From: Bursaphelenchus xylophilus
Taxonomy: Eukaryota; Nematoda; Chromadorea; Rhabditida; Aphelenchoididae
Direction of reading: 5' to 3'
Assembly (NCBI GenBank): GCA_904066235.2
Contig: CAJFCV020000005.1
Span: 9,667,501-9,731,500, forward strand
Length of the DNA stretch: 64,000 nucleotides
Positions 37,900-48,843 of this stretch are shown here, piece after piece; position 1 is the first letter of the stretch, and the number at the start of each line of letters is the position of its first letter. The notes beneath the pieces are model-generated. The model was not told the DNA's origin, did no database searches, and was given only the letters and a program-made list of their open reading frames with translations. The translations under genes and the position numbers were made by a program.

Positions 37900-38714
37900 A
37901 TGGAACGGACAACCAAAATGACGTCATTACTAGTGATTGCTGCAGCCTTGACGACAGCAGATGCGCTAGAATGCTACGTGGAAAAAAACGTAAGTTGCAG
38001 TTTGAATTGTTGATCTTTCAGTTTACATTGATACGGGACGAAGAGATTTCATACGATCAAACATGCCTTAAGACATTTTGAACAAAAAATGGTAATCCTA
38101 TTGGTGTAGCCAATTTTTACCATAGCGAATGGTGACTTCTTTACTGAAAAAACGTCACGAAAATCTTTGAGGACATTTTATACGAGAAAACGTGTTTCTC
38201 TTCTTTCCTTTTTTTCTCACTGTATACGACACTTCTGTTTGTAATACAGTTAATGCATTTTCAGAGTGACGTCATCGTGGAAAGCGGCTTTGATTTGTGC
38301 ATATTTGAGCCGGGCGTGACGCGGAACAAAGTAATGCATCCCAGCCGATATGGATTAAACAATTTCGCCGAAAAAGCGCAAAGCTTGCAAAACTTCCAGA
38401 AATTTTTACAGAAGGAGGATGGAAGTTATTCCGTTATGTCGCTGTGCACCAATAATGTAAGCGAAATTTAAATCCAATGGCCCATATTGCAACCTATTTT
38501 ACATTAATTTTGCCCATGTGTTCAACGAATCTTCTGCCTATTCTTGCGTTACAAAATAATCTTGCAGAAGCCCTCACCGCCTTCTGCGAACTTCACGAAA
38601 ATCGTCTGCTTTTGCAACACCGATTTATGCAACCGCGGGAATACCGTGGAAACCTTCCTTGGCCATCAATTGGAGCTGGACCGGATCCGTCATTTGGCCA
38701 GAATCTCGGACTAA
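37900..38714 (+). CDS. Secreted Cys-rich protein, Ly6/three-finger-like
   Basis: Three exons, 37900-37989, 38265-38456 and 38568-38714, all in phase 0, encode 142 residues. The start has a signal peptide (MTSLLVIAAALTTADA; a second Met seven codons upstream is the first ATG), followed directly by LECYVEKN. Cysteines follow in FDLCIFEP and MSLCTNN, and the last cluster reads VCFCNTDLCNRG. The CxC...DxCN ending and a first cysteine next to the signal cleavage are hallmarks of Ly6/uPAR/three-finger domains, although this one has fewer cysteines than the classic ten. The tail after the domain is hydrophilic with no GPI-type hydrophobic end, so a soluble secreted protein is likely. The ligand is unknown. 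Confidence 0.75.
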
Positions 38715-38820
38715 AAATCAATGAAAACACATTCCATAATCATGACCAAAATTCGATGACTTTAACTATGAATTGCTACTAAATTAATTCTTTGACTGAA
38801 AATGCAGATCGTGTTTTGTG

Positions 38821-38829
38821 AATAAATAA
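38821..38829 (+). terminator. Poly(A) signals after the three-finger-like gene
   Basis: Two overlapping AATAAA hexamers occur about 107 bp beyond the stop codon at 38714. Confidence 0.5.
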
Positions 38830-39021
38830 ATACAGAGAGAACGAGATTTTTTGAGAAAACATGTCATCATGAGAGCTTTTTGGAGTGGCAGGGTCGGAAA
38901 ACTTGTTTCTCTACCGCCTTGGCCGACACCGAAAATTTTGGAACGTCCGGCCAGTTTGGCTAATTGTAAGAGAACCGGAATAGATTTGCCCCAAGATTTT
39001 TCGAAGATTTGACGTCAAGAT

Positions 39022-39027
39022 TTTATT
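39022..39027 (-). terminator. Poly(A) signal of the left protease gene
   Basis: AATAAA on the minus strand, 72 bp after the stop codon, sits in GCATGCAATAAAATCTTGAC, which is also present after the right-hand copy. Confidence 0.65.
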
Positions 39028-39098
39028 GCATGCAAAGTTTAGATAGTTAATACAATTGCAGAACCGGAAATTTCGAAGAATCCGGCAGTTTCACTCGA

Positions 39099-40399
39099 TT
39101 ATTTGTAAGGGACCCAGTTGTATTGAGCCAAGTTGAGTTGATTCACACCTTTTTTGACGCGGAAATACCCCTGTTCTCCCCAGCTTGACCCCCACTGGTT
39201 CTTGATCAGCCAGTACGAAACATTGTTTGAGGTACCCCAGCCAACAGTGACAATGGCGTGGTTGATGGTCCAGCCGCCAGAAGGCTCCTTGGCGTTGAGA
39301 ATGCCACTTTTGTAGTGTTGGAGTGGGGTGGCATCAACATCTGAAGAGTTTTAACGCAATCAAATGAGACAATGGATGTAATTATCGAACTGTAGAGAAC
39401 AAAACTTACAAGTAACGACAGGCCCAACAAAGTGGAGGTAGATCTCCAAGGCAATCTCGCTGTTTTCTGGAATTCTCTTGAATTTTGTGATCTTTGTAAC
39501 GGCCGGTTCGCTAACACAAGCGGGGATCGATAAATCGGTTCCCGAAACATATTTAAAATCGGCTTCAGCGCAGACTCCATTGTCCTCAATGTACTGTAGA
39601 ATGCTTGGAGCGCTTCCTGCACTGCAGCCGCCGCCTCCACTTCCATGAAGAGTGGTGTTTCCATAAGTGCAAGAGATTACTTGTTGCTCACTCAAATCGA
39701 CCAGCTTCCCGGTCTTGATGGCATATTGACTTTCGACAGCACCCACAGCGGCAAAGGCGTAACAACATCCACATCGGCCTTGGTCTCTGATACCAGTCAC
39801 TTTGTTCTTGGCAACCCAGCTAAAATTGGCCGGGATGGATCTTTTGGAACGGAAGATGAGTTCTAAAAGAAACTGTATGCTTGTGTAGATTACCTACCTT
39901 CTCCATCGCTCCCTTCTTCTACTCCATGAAGCTGTTTGACATGATCTTCCCCTTGGACTCCAGTATAGACCTTGATGAATTCTTCCGGCGATAAATCCGA
40001 GAATTGCGTTGGCCCGAATTCTGCTTCTGGATTATCTTTTTGATCGGCCTCAATTTTCTTCAGGGAATTAGAAAACTTCTCGAAACGCTCCTTCAACTCA
40101 TCGTTGTACTCCTTGTTGAACTTGATGATATATCCAAAGAAGTTGTTGAAGTTGGGCTTTGATTCAGATGACAATTGTTTCCCGAAGACAGCAGCCTTCT
40201 TCAAAGTCTGCTTCGTCTTTTCGCCAACAGTTCTGAGGCCATTGATGAATTCATCGGTCTTGTTTTGGCTGAAGATCTCTTCAAACTTGGATGGATTTAA
40301 TCGATCTTGCCACAACTCCCTCTCGTAGGTGCTGAGGTCCAGAGAACTGGCAATTGGTATGCATACAAGTATAGCAAGTACAAAGGAAATCGTTCTCAT
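39099..40399 (-). CDS. Papain-family cysteine protease, left copy
   Basis: Three exons, 39898-40399, 39410-39862 and 39099-39340, with GT-AG introns and consistent phases, encode 398 aa. A signal peptide (MRTISFVLAILVCIPIASS) is followed by an I29-type propeptide (ERFEKFSNSLKKIEAD... and FGPTQFSDLSPEEF). The mature domain keeps the catalytic Cys in DQGRCGCCYAF (normally QGxCGSCWAF), the His in INHAIVTVGWG and the Asn in KNQWGSSWGEQGYF (normally KNSWG). Substitutions next to all three sites are unusual: S to C and W to Y around the Cys, S to Q after the Asn. The conserved GCNGG motif is GCSAG here, unlike the right copy. The C-terminal CGI segment of cathepsins L is absent. It is probably a secreted or lysosomal digestive-type enzyme; the substrate is unknown. 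Confidence 0.93.
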
Positions 40400-40454
40400 T
40401 GTCGCTTGAGGAACAGACTCGGTATTGACGATGATTTGCAGACATTTTTGGCTG

Positions 40455-40461
40455 TTTTATA
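40455..40461 (-). promoter_or_regulatory. TATA box of the left protease gene
   Basis: TATAAAA on the minus strand, 56 bp upstream of the ATG, lies at the very edge of the duplicated arm. Confidence 0.6.
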
Positions 40462-40816
40462 CCCAAGATGTTTACAGTTTCATCCGTAAAAATCTCTCGA
40501 TTCCTGGAACACAAGTTACTTTTGGGCTGCAACAAATTCAAATCCTAGATCAGCACACGGGATTGCTGTGTTTCGGGCTTGAGTCTTGCCAGGCCCGCCT
40601 ACTAGACCCGTACGTATAGCAAAACAGTTATGCAAATTGCCAAGAACCGGAAGAGCATTCGCTTGCACAATTCCACGCGACAAAAGGAGGCGTACAGATT
40701 ATGGAAAAAAGATTAAACTCCAAAAACATTTTAACCCAAAGGGATGTGACGGAGAATTTACATTTTTACATAGCCAAAAAGCAAATCTTTCCGGGCAAAA
40801 CAGAGAATGGTTTGAG

Positions 40817-40823
40817 TATAAAA
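40817..40823 (+). promoter_or_regulatory. TATA box of the right protease gene
   Basis: TATAAAA lies 57 bp upstream of the ATG at 40880, mirroring the left copy. Sequence from here to the ATG is conserved between copies and diverges beyond it. Confidence 0.6.
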
Positions 40824-40879
40824 CGAAGCCAAAATGTCTGCAAATCATCGTCAATACCGAGTCTGTTCCTCAAGCGACA

Positions 40880-42180
40880 ATGAGAACGATTTCCTTTGTA
40901 CTTGCTATACTTGTATGCATACCAATTGCCAGTTCTCTGGACCTCAGCACCTACGAGAGGGAGTTGTGGCAAGATCGATTAAATCCATCCAAGTTTGAAG
41001 AGATCTTCAGCCAAAACAAGACCGATGAATTCATCAATGGCCTCAGAACTGTTGGCGAAAAGACGAAGCAGACTTTGAAGAAGGCTGCTGTCTTCGGGAA
41101 ACAATTGTCATCTGAATCAAAGCCCAACTTCAACAACTTCTTTGGATATATCATCAAGTTCAACAAGGAGTACAACGATGAGTTGAAGGAGCGTTTCGAG
41201 AAGTTTTCTAATTCCCTGAAGAAAATTGAGGCCGATCAGAAAGATAATCCAGAAGCAGAATTCGGACCAACGCAATTCTCGGATTTATCGCCGGAAGAAT
41301 TCATCAAGGCCTATACTGGAGTCCAAGGAGAAGATCATGTCAAACAGCTTCATGGAGTAGAAGAAGGGAGCGATGGAGAAGGTAAGTAATCTACACAAGC
41401 GTACAGTTTCTTTTAGAACTCATCATCCGTTCCAAAAGATCCATCCCAGCCAATTTTAGCTGGGTTGCCAAGAACAAAGTGACTGGTATCAGAGACCAAG
41501 GCCGATGTGGATGTTGTTACGCGTTTGCCGCTGTGGGTGCCGTCGAAAGTCAATATGCCATTAAGACCGGGAAGTTGGTCGATTTGAGTGAGCAACAGGT
41601 AATCTCTTGTACTTATGGAAATACCACTCTTCACGGAAGTGGAGGCGGCGGCTGCAATGGAGGAAGCGCTCCAAGCATTCTACAGTACATTGAGGACAAT
41701 GGAGTCTGCGCGGAAGCCGATTTTAAATATGTTTCGGGAACCAATTTATCGATCCCCGCATGTGTTAGCGAACCGGCCGTTACAAAGATCACAAAATTCA
41801 AGAGAATTCCAGAAAACAGCGAGATTGCCTTGGAGATCTACCTCCACTTTGTTGGGCCTGTCGTTACTTGTAAGTTTTGATCTCTACAGTTCGATAATTA
41901 CATCCATTGTCTCATTTGATTGCGTTAAAACTCTTCAGATGTTGATGCCACCCCACTCCAACACTACAAAAGTGGCATTCTCAACGCGAAGGAGCCTTCT
42001 GGCGGCTGGACCATCAACCACGCCATTGTCACTGTTGGCTGGGGCACCTCAGACAATGTTTCGTACTGGCTGATCAAGAACCAGTGGGGGTCAAGCTGGG
42101 GAGAACAGGGATATTTCCGCGTCAAAAAAGGTGTGAATCAACTCAACTTGGCTCAATATAACTGGGTCCCTTACAAATAA
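40880..42180 (+). CDS. Papain-family cysteine protease, right copy
   Basis: Exons 40880-41381, 41417-41869 and 41939-42180 mirror the left gene exactly (398 aa). The open frame runs further upstream, but the ATG at 40880 matches the signal peptide and the mirrored copy. It shares the DQGRCGCCYAF, INHAIV and KNQWGSSWG active-site regions and the same propeptide. Differences from the left copy are few: GGCNGG instead of GGCSAG, EEFIKAYTG instead of EEFIKVYTG, GTNLSIP instead of GTDLSIP, and ELII instead of ELIF after the first intron. With the canonical CNGG this copy is closer to the family consensus. The divergent promoters are about 480 bp apart, so the pair may share regulatory DNA. Confidence 0.94.
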
Positions 42181-42246
42181 TCGAGCGACACTGCCGGATT
42201 AATTTCCGGTTCTTGCAGTTGTGTTAATTATGTAAACTTTGCATGC

Positions 42247-42252
42247 AATAAA
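42247..42252 (+). terminator. Poly(A) signal of the right protease gene
   Basis: AATAAA lies 67 bp after the stop, in the same GCATGCAATAAAATCTTGAC context as the left copy. Confidence 0.65.
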
Positions 42253-42338
42253 ATCTTGACGTCAGAAAGTGAAGTGGATTTAGTGGTGGTTTTCTAAAAC
42301 TTCTTCATGGATTGTTTCGTTATTTTGATCAATATAAT

Positions 42339-42440
42339 AGTTCTGAGGCCATTGATGAATTAATTGGTTTTATTTAGGCTGTAGATCTCTGGTCAAACCA
42401 AACTTTCCAGAGCTCCTTCTCAAAGGCGCTGAGATCGATT
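42339..42440 (-). pseudogene. Fragment of a third protease gene (propeptide region)
   Basis: GTTCTGAGGCCATTGATGAA and the following ~80 bp match first-exon sequence of the two intact genes (compare 40230-40340). An in-frame stop, substitutions and loss of the rest show it is a relic. It lies 160 bp beyond the right copy, in the orientation of the left copy. Confidence 0.75.
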
Positions 42441-43383
42441 GAAGCCACTCGATTAAACAGCTTTATCTCGGGCCGTTTCCTCCAGTCAGAAAATTAAGCG
42501 CTACAGTCAGAAAACTAAGCCCCTGAGGGCAGACAAAAAGGGAAAAGAGTCAAATCAAGTATGTAAATCCTCAAAAATCCACGATGACAATAAAAAAATC
42601 AAACAAATCGCAAATCATTCTCGGACTCGTGTACTTGAGCAGTTTTTGGGGAATAAGTACGGTAATTCTGAAGATATTCGAATGAAAGAGATACAAATAA
42701 AGATAAAAGAAAACATAGCTCATTTTGGAAATTCAAGTTGTTTATTCAACCGGAAATACGTTTAAAAAAGTATAATATTGTATAGTAAACTCTACCAACG
42801 TATAATGGACAATATGTAAACCAAACCTCAAAAAAATTCTAAAAGCTAAAAATTCCCGTTAAAATTTTTGACAAGCTGAATGTAGAATGGGAAATGATGA
42901 TCACTGGAAATGAAAAGACATAAAATACTATCGCTTTTGATCGAGGGACTACCCATAATCTCGATGTTAAAATTTCTCGATATTGATATGAAAAGAGGGA
43001 TAAAGTCGATGTAATTGTGGAATAATATCAATTAGTGAATGGTAAAACGTTCTTAAAACTCCGCTTGAAAGTTAGAAACTATAATTTCAGTCGTTAGAAT
43101 TTGGCAGCTCGCGCCCTGTATATTTTCTACTTAGCGAGCTGCGCCCTAGGTCAATAATTAAGATTTTGAAAACTAAAAATATGATACCTTTAGTTACCAC
43201 ACAATAATTCTGCGTTATGTTAAGCCTTAATTTCCGCCAAAAGTTCAATCTTAGGGCGCGAGCTGCCGTCAGAAAAAAATCACAGTAAATCTTCGGCAAC
43301 CTCCGAAAAAGTGAAAAGGTTTCAGTTAGACTATCAACTGTTAAAAACAACAAAAATCTAACAAAAATTTCCGTCTCCCCCAT

Positions 43384-46021
43384 CTACGATATTAACCGTA
43401 GTACCACCAACAATTCGGTGGCCTTTTCGCTCAAGTAGGTGTAAACCCGCTGAACATAGGTTTCATTTTGCGTGGAATTGTCCGTTTTGAGTGTTGCATA
43501 CGATGCATGTGGTTGTTTTGAGTTCTCATGATACGTATTTAGGAGATGGAATCCAGCACCGAGGGCCCATGAAACTTCCATGGATTTGATTTTCTTCGAT
43601 ACCTGAAAGCAAAAATAATATTAAAAAACAATCTCAATGCGTCGCAAATCCCTCCTGATTTTTTCGGTAGCTAAAATCTCAGTTGCAATTAAAAAAATTT
43701 TTTTTAATTATAAATTTTTCCAAGAAAACCCCACATTTTCCTTCAAAAAGTTCCAAAACTCACATGTATTTTTGTTTCATCTGTCAATCCATATCCCGTA
43801 GTTAACAAGGAGTAGATGTAGCTCAAATCCATGCATTGGAACGGCCTCCAATGCTCCTTTCCCCACTCGTTTTGGTCCATTTTACAGAACTTTTCGGCCG
43901 CTTTTTTGTAATCTCCGACTTTGATCCACTGGCCCTTCTGGTCCGCCCCGGAAGTAAGTCCAGCCTGTTCGGCGCGGTCGAAGAAGTAAGCGAAGACGTA
44001 GATGTCTCTATTCTTGATCAAATTAGCCACTGGCCGAACATTGGTCTTTTTTACGTATTGATCGGCCAAATTTTGGCAGGATTGGAAAGATCGGCGGGAA
44101 GTTCCACTAAAACTTGATGTTACAGTATGAATAAAGAGCAGTCTGTTTTTTCGTGCCAACCTAGTAGACAATTAATCATCACAACGAGGAAAAACAACCT
44201 TTCTTTAGCCAAGACAGCCTAAAATTGAAAAAAATGGCTGCCATTTTTGTTACAGTAACCCAAACGAAAAAACCTTTCATGAAAATCTTTAAAATAATCG
44301 CTCTTATCGACTTCCAATTTTCACCTTTTCTCTCCCGAATTCTTCAAAAAACCACTGAACCCAGGGCGCAGCTCGGCAAAACCAAACTTCCAAAATCCAC
44401 TCACCATAGCGTCCAATTTCTTCCAGAATACTCCCAGTTCTTCAATACATATCCATTGGGGAAACAATCAACCGAAAGATCGCTTTCCTCCTCCTTGGAC
44501 TTCAATCTTGACATTCCCAATCTAGCCGCGATTAATCCATTCCCAAGATAACTATGTGTGTACAATCTAATTTTTTTGCCAAATACTTCGAGTTGATGAC
44601 CGAAGTCATCTTCTGGGGCATCGGCGGTGAACGCTACGCTAGGATTTGTTGGGGCAAACGTGACTTGAGTCGATCCTCCACCAAGATCAAGAGCGACTGC
44701 CGATTTTTCAACTGAAAGTACAGAAATTAGTAATTAAAATGGATTATAAATGTCATAACACTACTTATAAACACTAATCAGAAAGAAGAAACCTATGTTT
44801 GATAAGACTTTTTGCTTAATTTAGACCTGACATCTACTACAACATAAAAAACAAACCATTCCCCTGGAGATGCTGCAGTCTATCGGTTAAAAAGTTCAAT
44901 GTGAACCATCCAAAGACTCCCTCGTCGATTCCAGATAAGATCCCAACACTTTCATCTTCAGTCAGCAACCCGCTTCGCAAGACTTCGGCTTCGACCTCAT
45001 ATAAGATTCGATCGCTCTCATCCGCCGGTAGTAGCCTCAGTCCAGCAGTGGCTTTTACTACGATTGGAGTGTGAGACCATAGCTCCTTGGGGATCTTCGG
45101 CCGAGCCTGATCTATCAAGTGTTTGATGCTCTCGGCCGCTTTTGAAGGGTCAGCCGCGTAAGATGATAGACCCGGGTTGGACTGAAAATATTTTTTCTTT
45201 TGAACTCAAAGTATCTTTTCGAGCACAATTTCATTATCCATCTACATTCAACGTGTCTTACCCTAAAAACCAAAAGAAAAACACAAATCCACACATACCT
45301 GTCTAAATGTCTCTGATTCCAACTTGAAAGGACTATGTTCTACTGTGGGATCATGAGAGAATTCAAATAAATGTAGCCTGGAACCTGTTGACCCAGCATC
45401 TATCACCGCCGCGAAAAATCGGCAAGCCAGTTGCTCCTGAAAAAATTTCTTATATTACTCTAGGTCAAAATTGAAGAATCAATAATAAGACAAGACTTCT
45501 GACCCAATTCGAGTGGTCAAGGCGGGCTGAGCTCTCAACGACTCTAATAACACTTGGGCTGAACTTAATTTAGCAAGACTTTAAGAGAATTTAATGAAAC
45601 AATTCAAGTATACATGACGTGGTCAAAATAGACAAAAATGAAAAGAAGAGAGATAAAGTTCGTAAGAGAGATAAAGATTTCCCACTTAAAAGGAAATAAC
45701 ATAGCCCTGACCAGTTCGAATATACCATTTTACCTCCAAAAATCTTATTTTCGCAGTCCTGCATACCTAATGTCAGAGCAAACACACCTAAAAGTAAACA
45801 AACAAAAGAAAAACTCTTACCTCATGCTCTAAATCCGGTGAAAGACAACTCTTAATCTCTTTTGTAGGCTTCTCAATCCATTCCACATGCGATACGTGGC
45901 TTTCCGACCTTGTCACATAAATATTTGCAAAAAATAACAATGTAAGTGCCACGACGCCCATGTTTAACATAAATTGGAATGTTTGTCCAAAATATTCGAG
46001 TAGATAAGTTAAGAAACACAA
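43384..46021 (-). CDS. uda-1: Nucleoside diphosphatase, ENTPD5/6 (GDA1/CD39) family
   Basis: Six exons, 45821-46021, 45299-45436, 44857-45181, 44405-44711, 43764-44106 and 43384-43602, join in phase to 510 aa. All apyrase regions are visible: VIDAGSTGSRLHLFEF (ACR1), VVKATAGLRLL (ACR2), GIDEGVFGWFTLNFLT (ACR3), ALDLGGGSTQVTF (ACR4) and VSWALGAGFHLL (ACR5). There is one N-terminal hydrophobic segment (VVALTLLFFANIYV) and no C-terminal one, which points to the ENTPD5/6 branch. Its nematode member is UDA-1, a Golgi/ER UDPase that clears UDP from glycosylation reactions. YTHSYLGNGLIAAR also fits that branch. The start could be the first ATG (46021) or MLNMGVV (18 codons downstream). The orthology is by motif only. 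Confidence 0.92.
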
Positions 46022-48843
46022 CGGTGGTGGCTTATTTACGCTCTTCAGACCATTGAAGATTGAGAAATAATTGAAAACCCTGAAAAATTCGACTTAATCC
46101 CGAGAACAATGCACATTCATCATGCGCGGATATGAATATCTAAAAACGGAGGGGCGTAAGGAGTGGTGGAAGTTCGACTCGCGCGCATCTTCACCCGTTC
46201 TTCACGTATTTTGGGTAGAATTAGTAGAAAATTATTTTCGACGCAAAAAAAACGTCTTGTTTGTGAACGAAGTGTCACGAAATTATTGGATTTTTAATAG
46301 ACGGGTTTGTGAGTGGAAAATGATAAGAAATGGAAGTTGTGTGCGTTCTTTAGCTCATTGGTAGGTAAAAAAGTAATTTTAAAACTTAATGTCACGGTAA
46401 AATACGGGACGGGAGGTTTCTTTGAACGAAATTTCACAAGAATTATTGAGAATTTTGAAAGCATTTGCAAGATTACTAATAGTAACTGGAAAATGACTAT
46501 TCTGAAGATGTGGTATGCTTAAAAATGTTAGAATCAGAAAAAAACAGCCCTCAAAATTTCTCAAAAACCTCTAAGACCTCAAATTGACACCTTTATTTAG
46601 TCAGCTGTCAATGCGAAAAAGAGACGTGAACGACATTAGGCGTGTGAATTTATTAGCATAAACCTTTGAAAGTGTTCTCTCGAAAACAAAAGTAGGGGAT
46701 TTAAATGGGGATTTGAGACATTTTGAAGGGAGTAAAAGTTCAGTGTTCAACAAAAATTTTTTTGCAAAAAAATGATGAAAAATGATTGCAGAAAGTGACA
46801 ATTGATGACGAATGAGACGGAAATCAGATATGAGTACTTTGGAACAGGAATTCCAAAGGAATTGTCGATTTTGAGACAGAAAATGGGCGAAAATTGAAAA
46901 TTTTATGATTAGTGAACTAAACTAATATACTTTTTTAGTCGAATCTCAAGAACGAATTACTGGATAGTTATGAAACTTTACATGAGATAAAAATAGAGCT
47001 TTTCAAAGCTCCTTTCGGAATTTTAGATCAATTTATGAAGGGATGATGAAGTTATGCTAATTTTAACCTAAAAGGTTTAAAATTCCCATGCTTGTTTCGA
47101 ATAAAAAAGGCAAGAATCAAAATTTCACGGTAAAATACGACTTTTGAATCCAATTATTTCACATTTTTTTATCCGGAGGTTAAATTGCCAAGCAGTATTT
47201 TACACAAAAAACGTCAAGACTTTAAACCGCAATTATAAAATCATCCAAGCTTTACTACAATTTTTTATAGTGATTACTTCTTACATTACAAAATAAAGAC
47301 GTTTAAAAACCAGAAATGTCACGAACTTGGCTTGCCCCCACCCATGACCCCTCAGTTTACTTCAATTTCTGCGACGAAATCAAATCTTCTTCTTGAGAAA
47401 TTCACGAGACTGGAAGCCAAAACTGATAAGCACAGACCACAAGTGCGTTTGTGGTATGACCATGCGAGTTTGCCTGAATTTTTTTTATCGATCTCTTGAC
47501 AAGTCATAAAATGGCGAGGAAATTTGTCGGTGGCCACTTGAAAATTGACTGTTTGAGTCAGGTGTCTCTCTGCCACGAAACGCTTGTTTTTTGTTGGACA
47601 AAATAAATATGAGCATCGCTTGAGAAGATCAAGCACCTGATTTTGAATGGTAATCTGTTCAAAGATCGGAGAGCAGCATGATGTTTTTCGAATTGGGTCA
47701 AGTGTTCCTTTCGTGGAAAAATGATATGAAGATGATGGAAATCATTAAAAACATGAAAAAAAGTTTCACCTGATAATAATTATTTTGCTGAATAGCTTTT
47801 TACATTCCCATTTTCAAATTCCTCGATATTTTATAATTAGGAAAACACTTGACCCAAAATTTATAAAATTTCCAACCAAAGTTTCTAATTCTCGGATTGC
47901 AAAAATCTTACACTCAAAAAACCTAGTGTAACCGTCACGTAACCGGGTCGCGACCTCCTTTCAATTTCGAGTCAAATGTTTCCCTCGTTTGAGTCAACTC
48001 TTCCCTTCAGATTCAATGCTCTCTGAATCCTATAAAATTAACTTCGAATCAAAACCACGTCTTCAATTAACGATATTAAAATTTTATTTGATAAAATTTT
48101 CATTTCCGATACAACAAGAGAGGCATATAACAATGATAGAAAAAAGGAGCAATGTTATGTACACACAGTATAAGTAATGGTGATCATTCAGAGATTTTCG
48201 GGGCTCACATTTGATACTTTTGTAGAGAGTTGGGAGAGTTGTAAAACTGAAAAACAAGAAGACCTCTAAACTTAGGCTTATATTAAGTGATATACGAGCA
48301 AAAATACGGGCAGAGATAGTGGTGGAGATATCCAGGAATTTACAGATATGGGTGGTGGAGGTGTTGGGAGTAACTAGTGGTTGTCTAAGTAATAATTAAT
48401 AATACCAGAGGGAGAAATTGAATTTTTGTGAGGAAAATCAGTAAAATTCATGGTTTTTTGCTAAAAAATCCCGAATTTCGAAATTTTTCATAGAAAAAAT
48501 CGCATGTCAACTACAGATGCAGACAGTCAGACCCTGCCATTATAATTTTGACAGTAAAATCGAACTAAATTTTGCAGTTTCATCAATTTTCAGGCCAAAA
48601 CCCGCGATTTTCCAATTTTCTCAACAAAAATTCAAAAAAATTTTTCAAATTGTAAAATTTCTATATTAAGTGATCTACTAATAACTCCATCAACCTCCTA
48701 GTGTACCAACAAGGTCATCAAGAAACAAAAAAAAAATAAAAATTTCAGAATTCTCAAATTTCATTAAAATTTTTTGGGAGGGGGGATACTGTAACATGAG
48801 GGAGAAATTACTATATTAATAAACAGAGAGAGGTAGCGGGGCC
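46022..48843. other. Intergenic region, nothing recognised
   Basis: AT-rich DNA between two minus-strand genes. Open frames at 46122-46522 and 47352-47636 have no splice partners, conserved motifs or promoter features. A faint family-B fragment may lie near 46940-47060. Confidence 0.55.

Larger units (their letters stand above)
39010..42265. repeat. Large inverted duplication of a protease gene
   Basis: Arms 39010-40462 and about 40815-42265 are near-identical reverse complements covering about 65 bp of promoter, three exons, two introns and the 3' end. The spacer (about 350 bp) is not symmetric. Exon lengths (502, 453, 242 nt) are the same in both copies. Confidence 0.95.

Noticed and set aside
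40586..40879. N-terminal extension of the right protease reading frame
   Set aside because: The signal peptide begins at 40880, the TATA box is at 40817, and the left copy starts at the same place without this extension.
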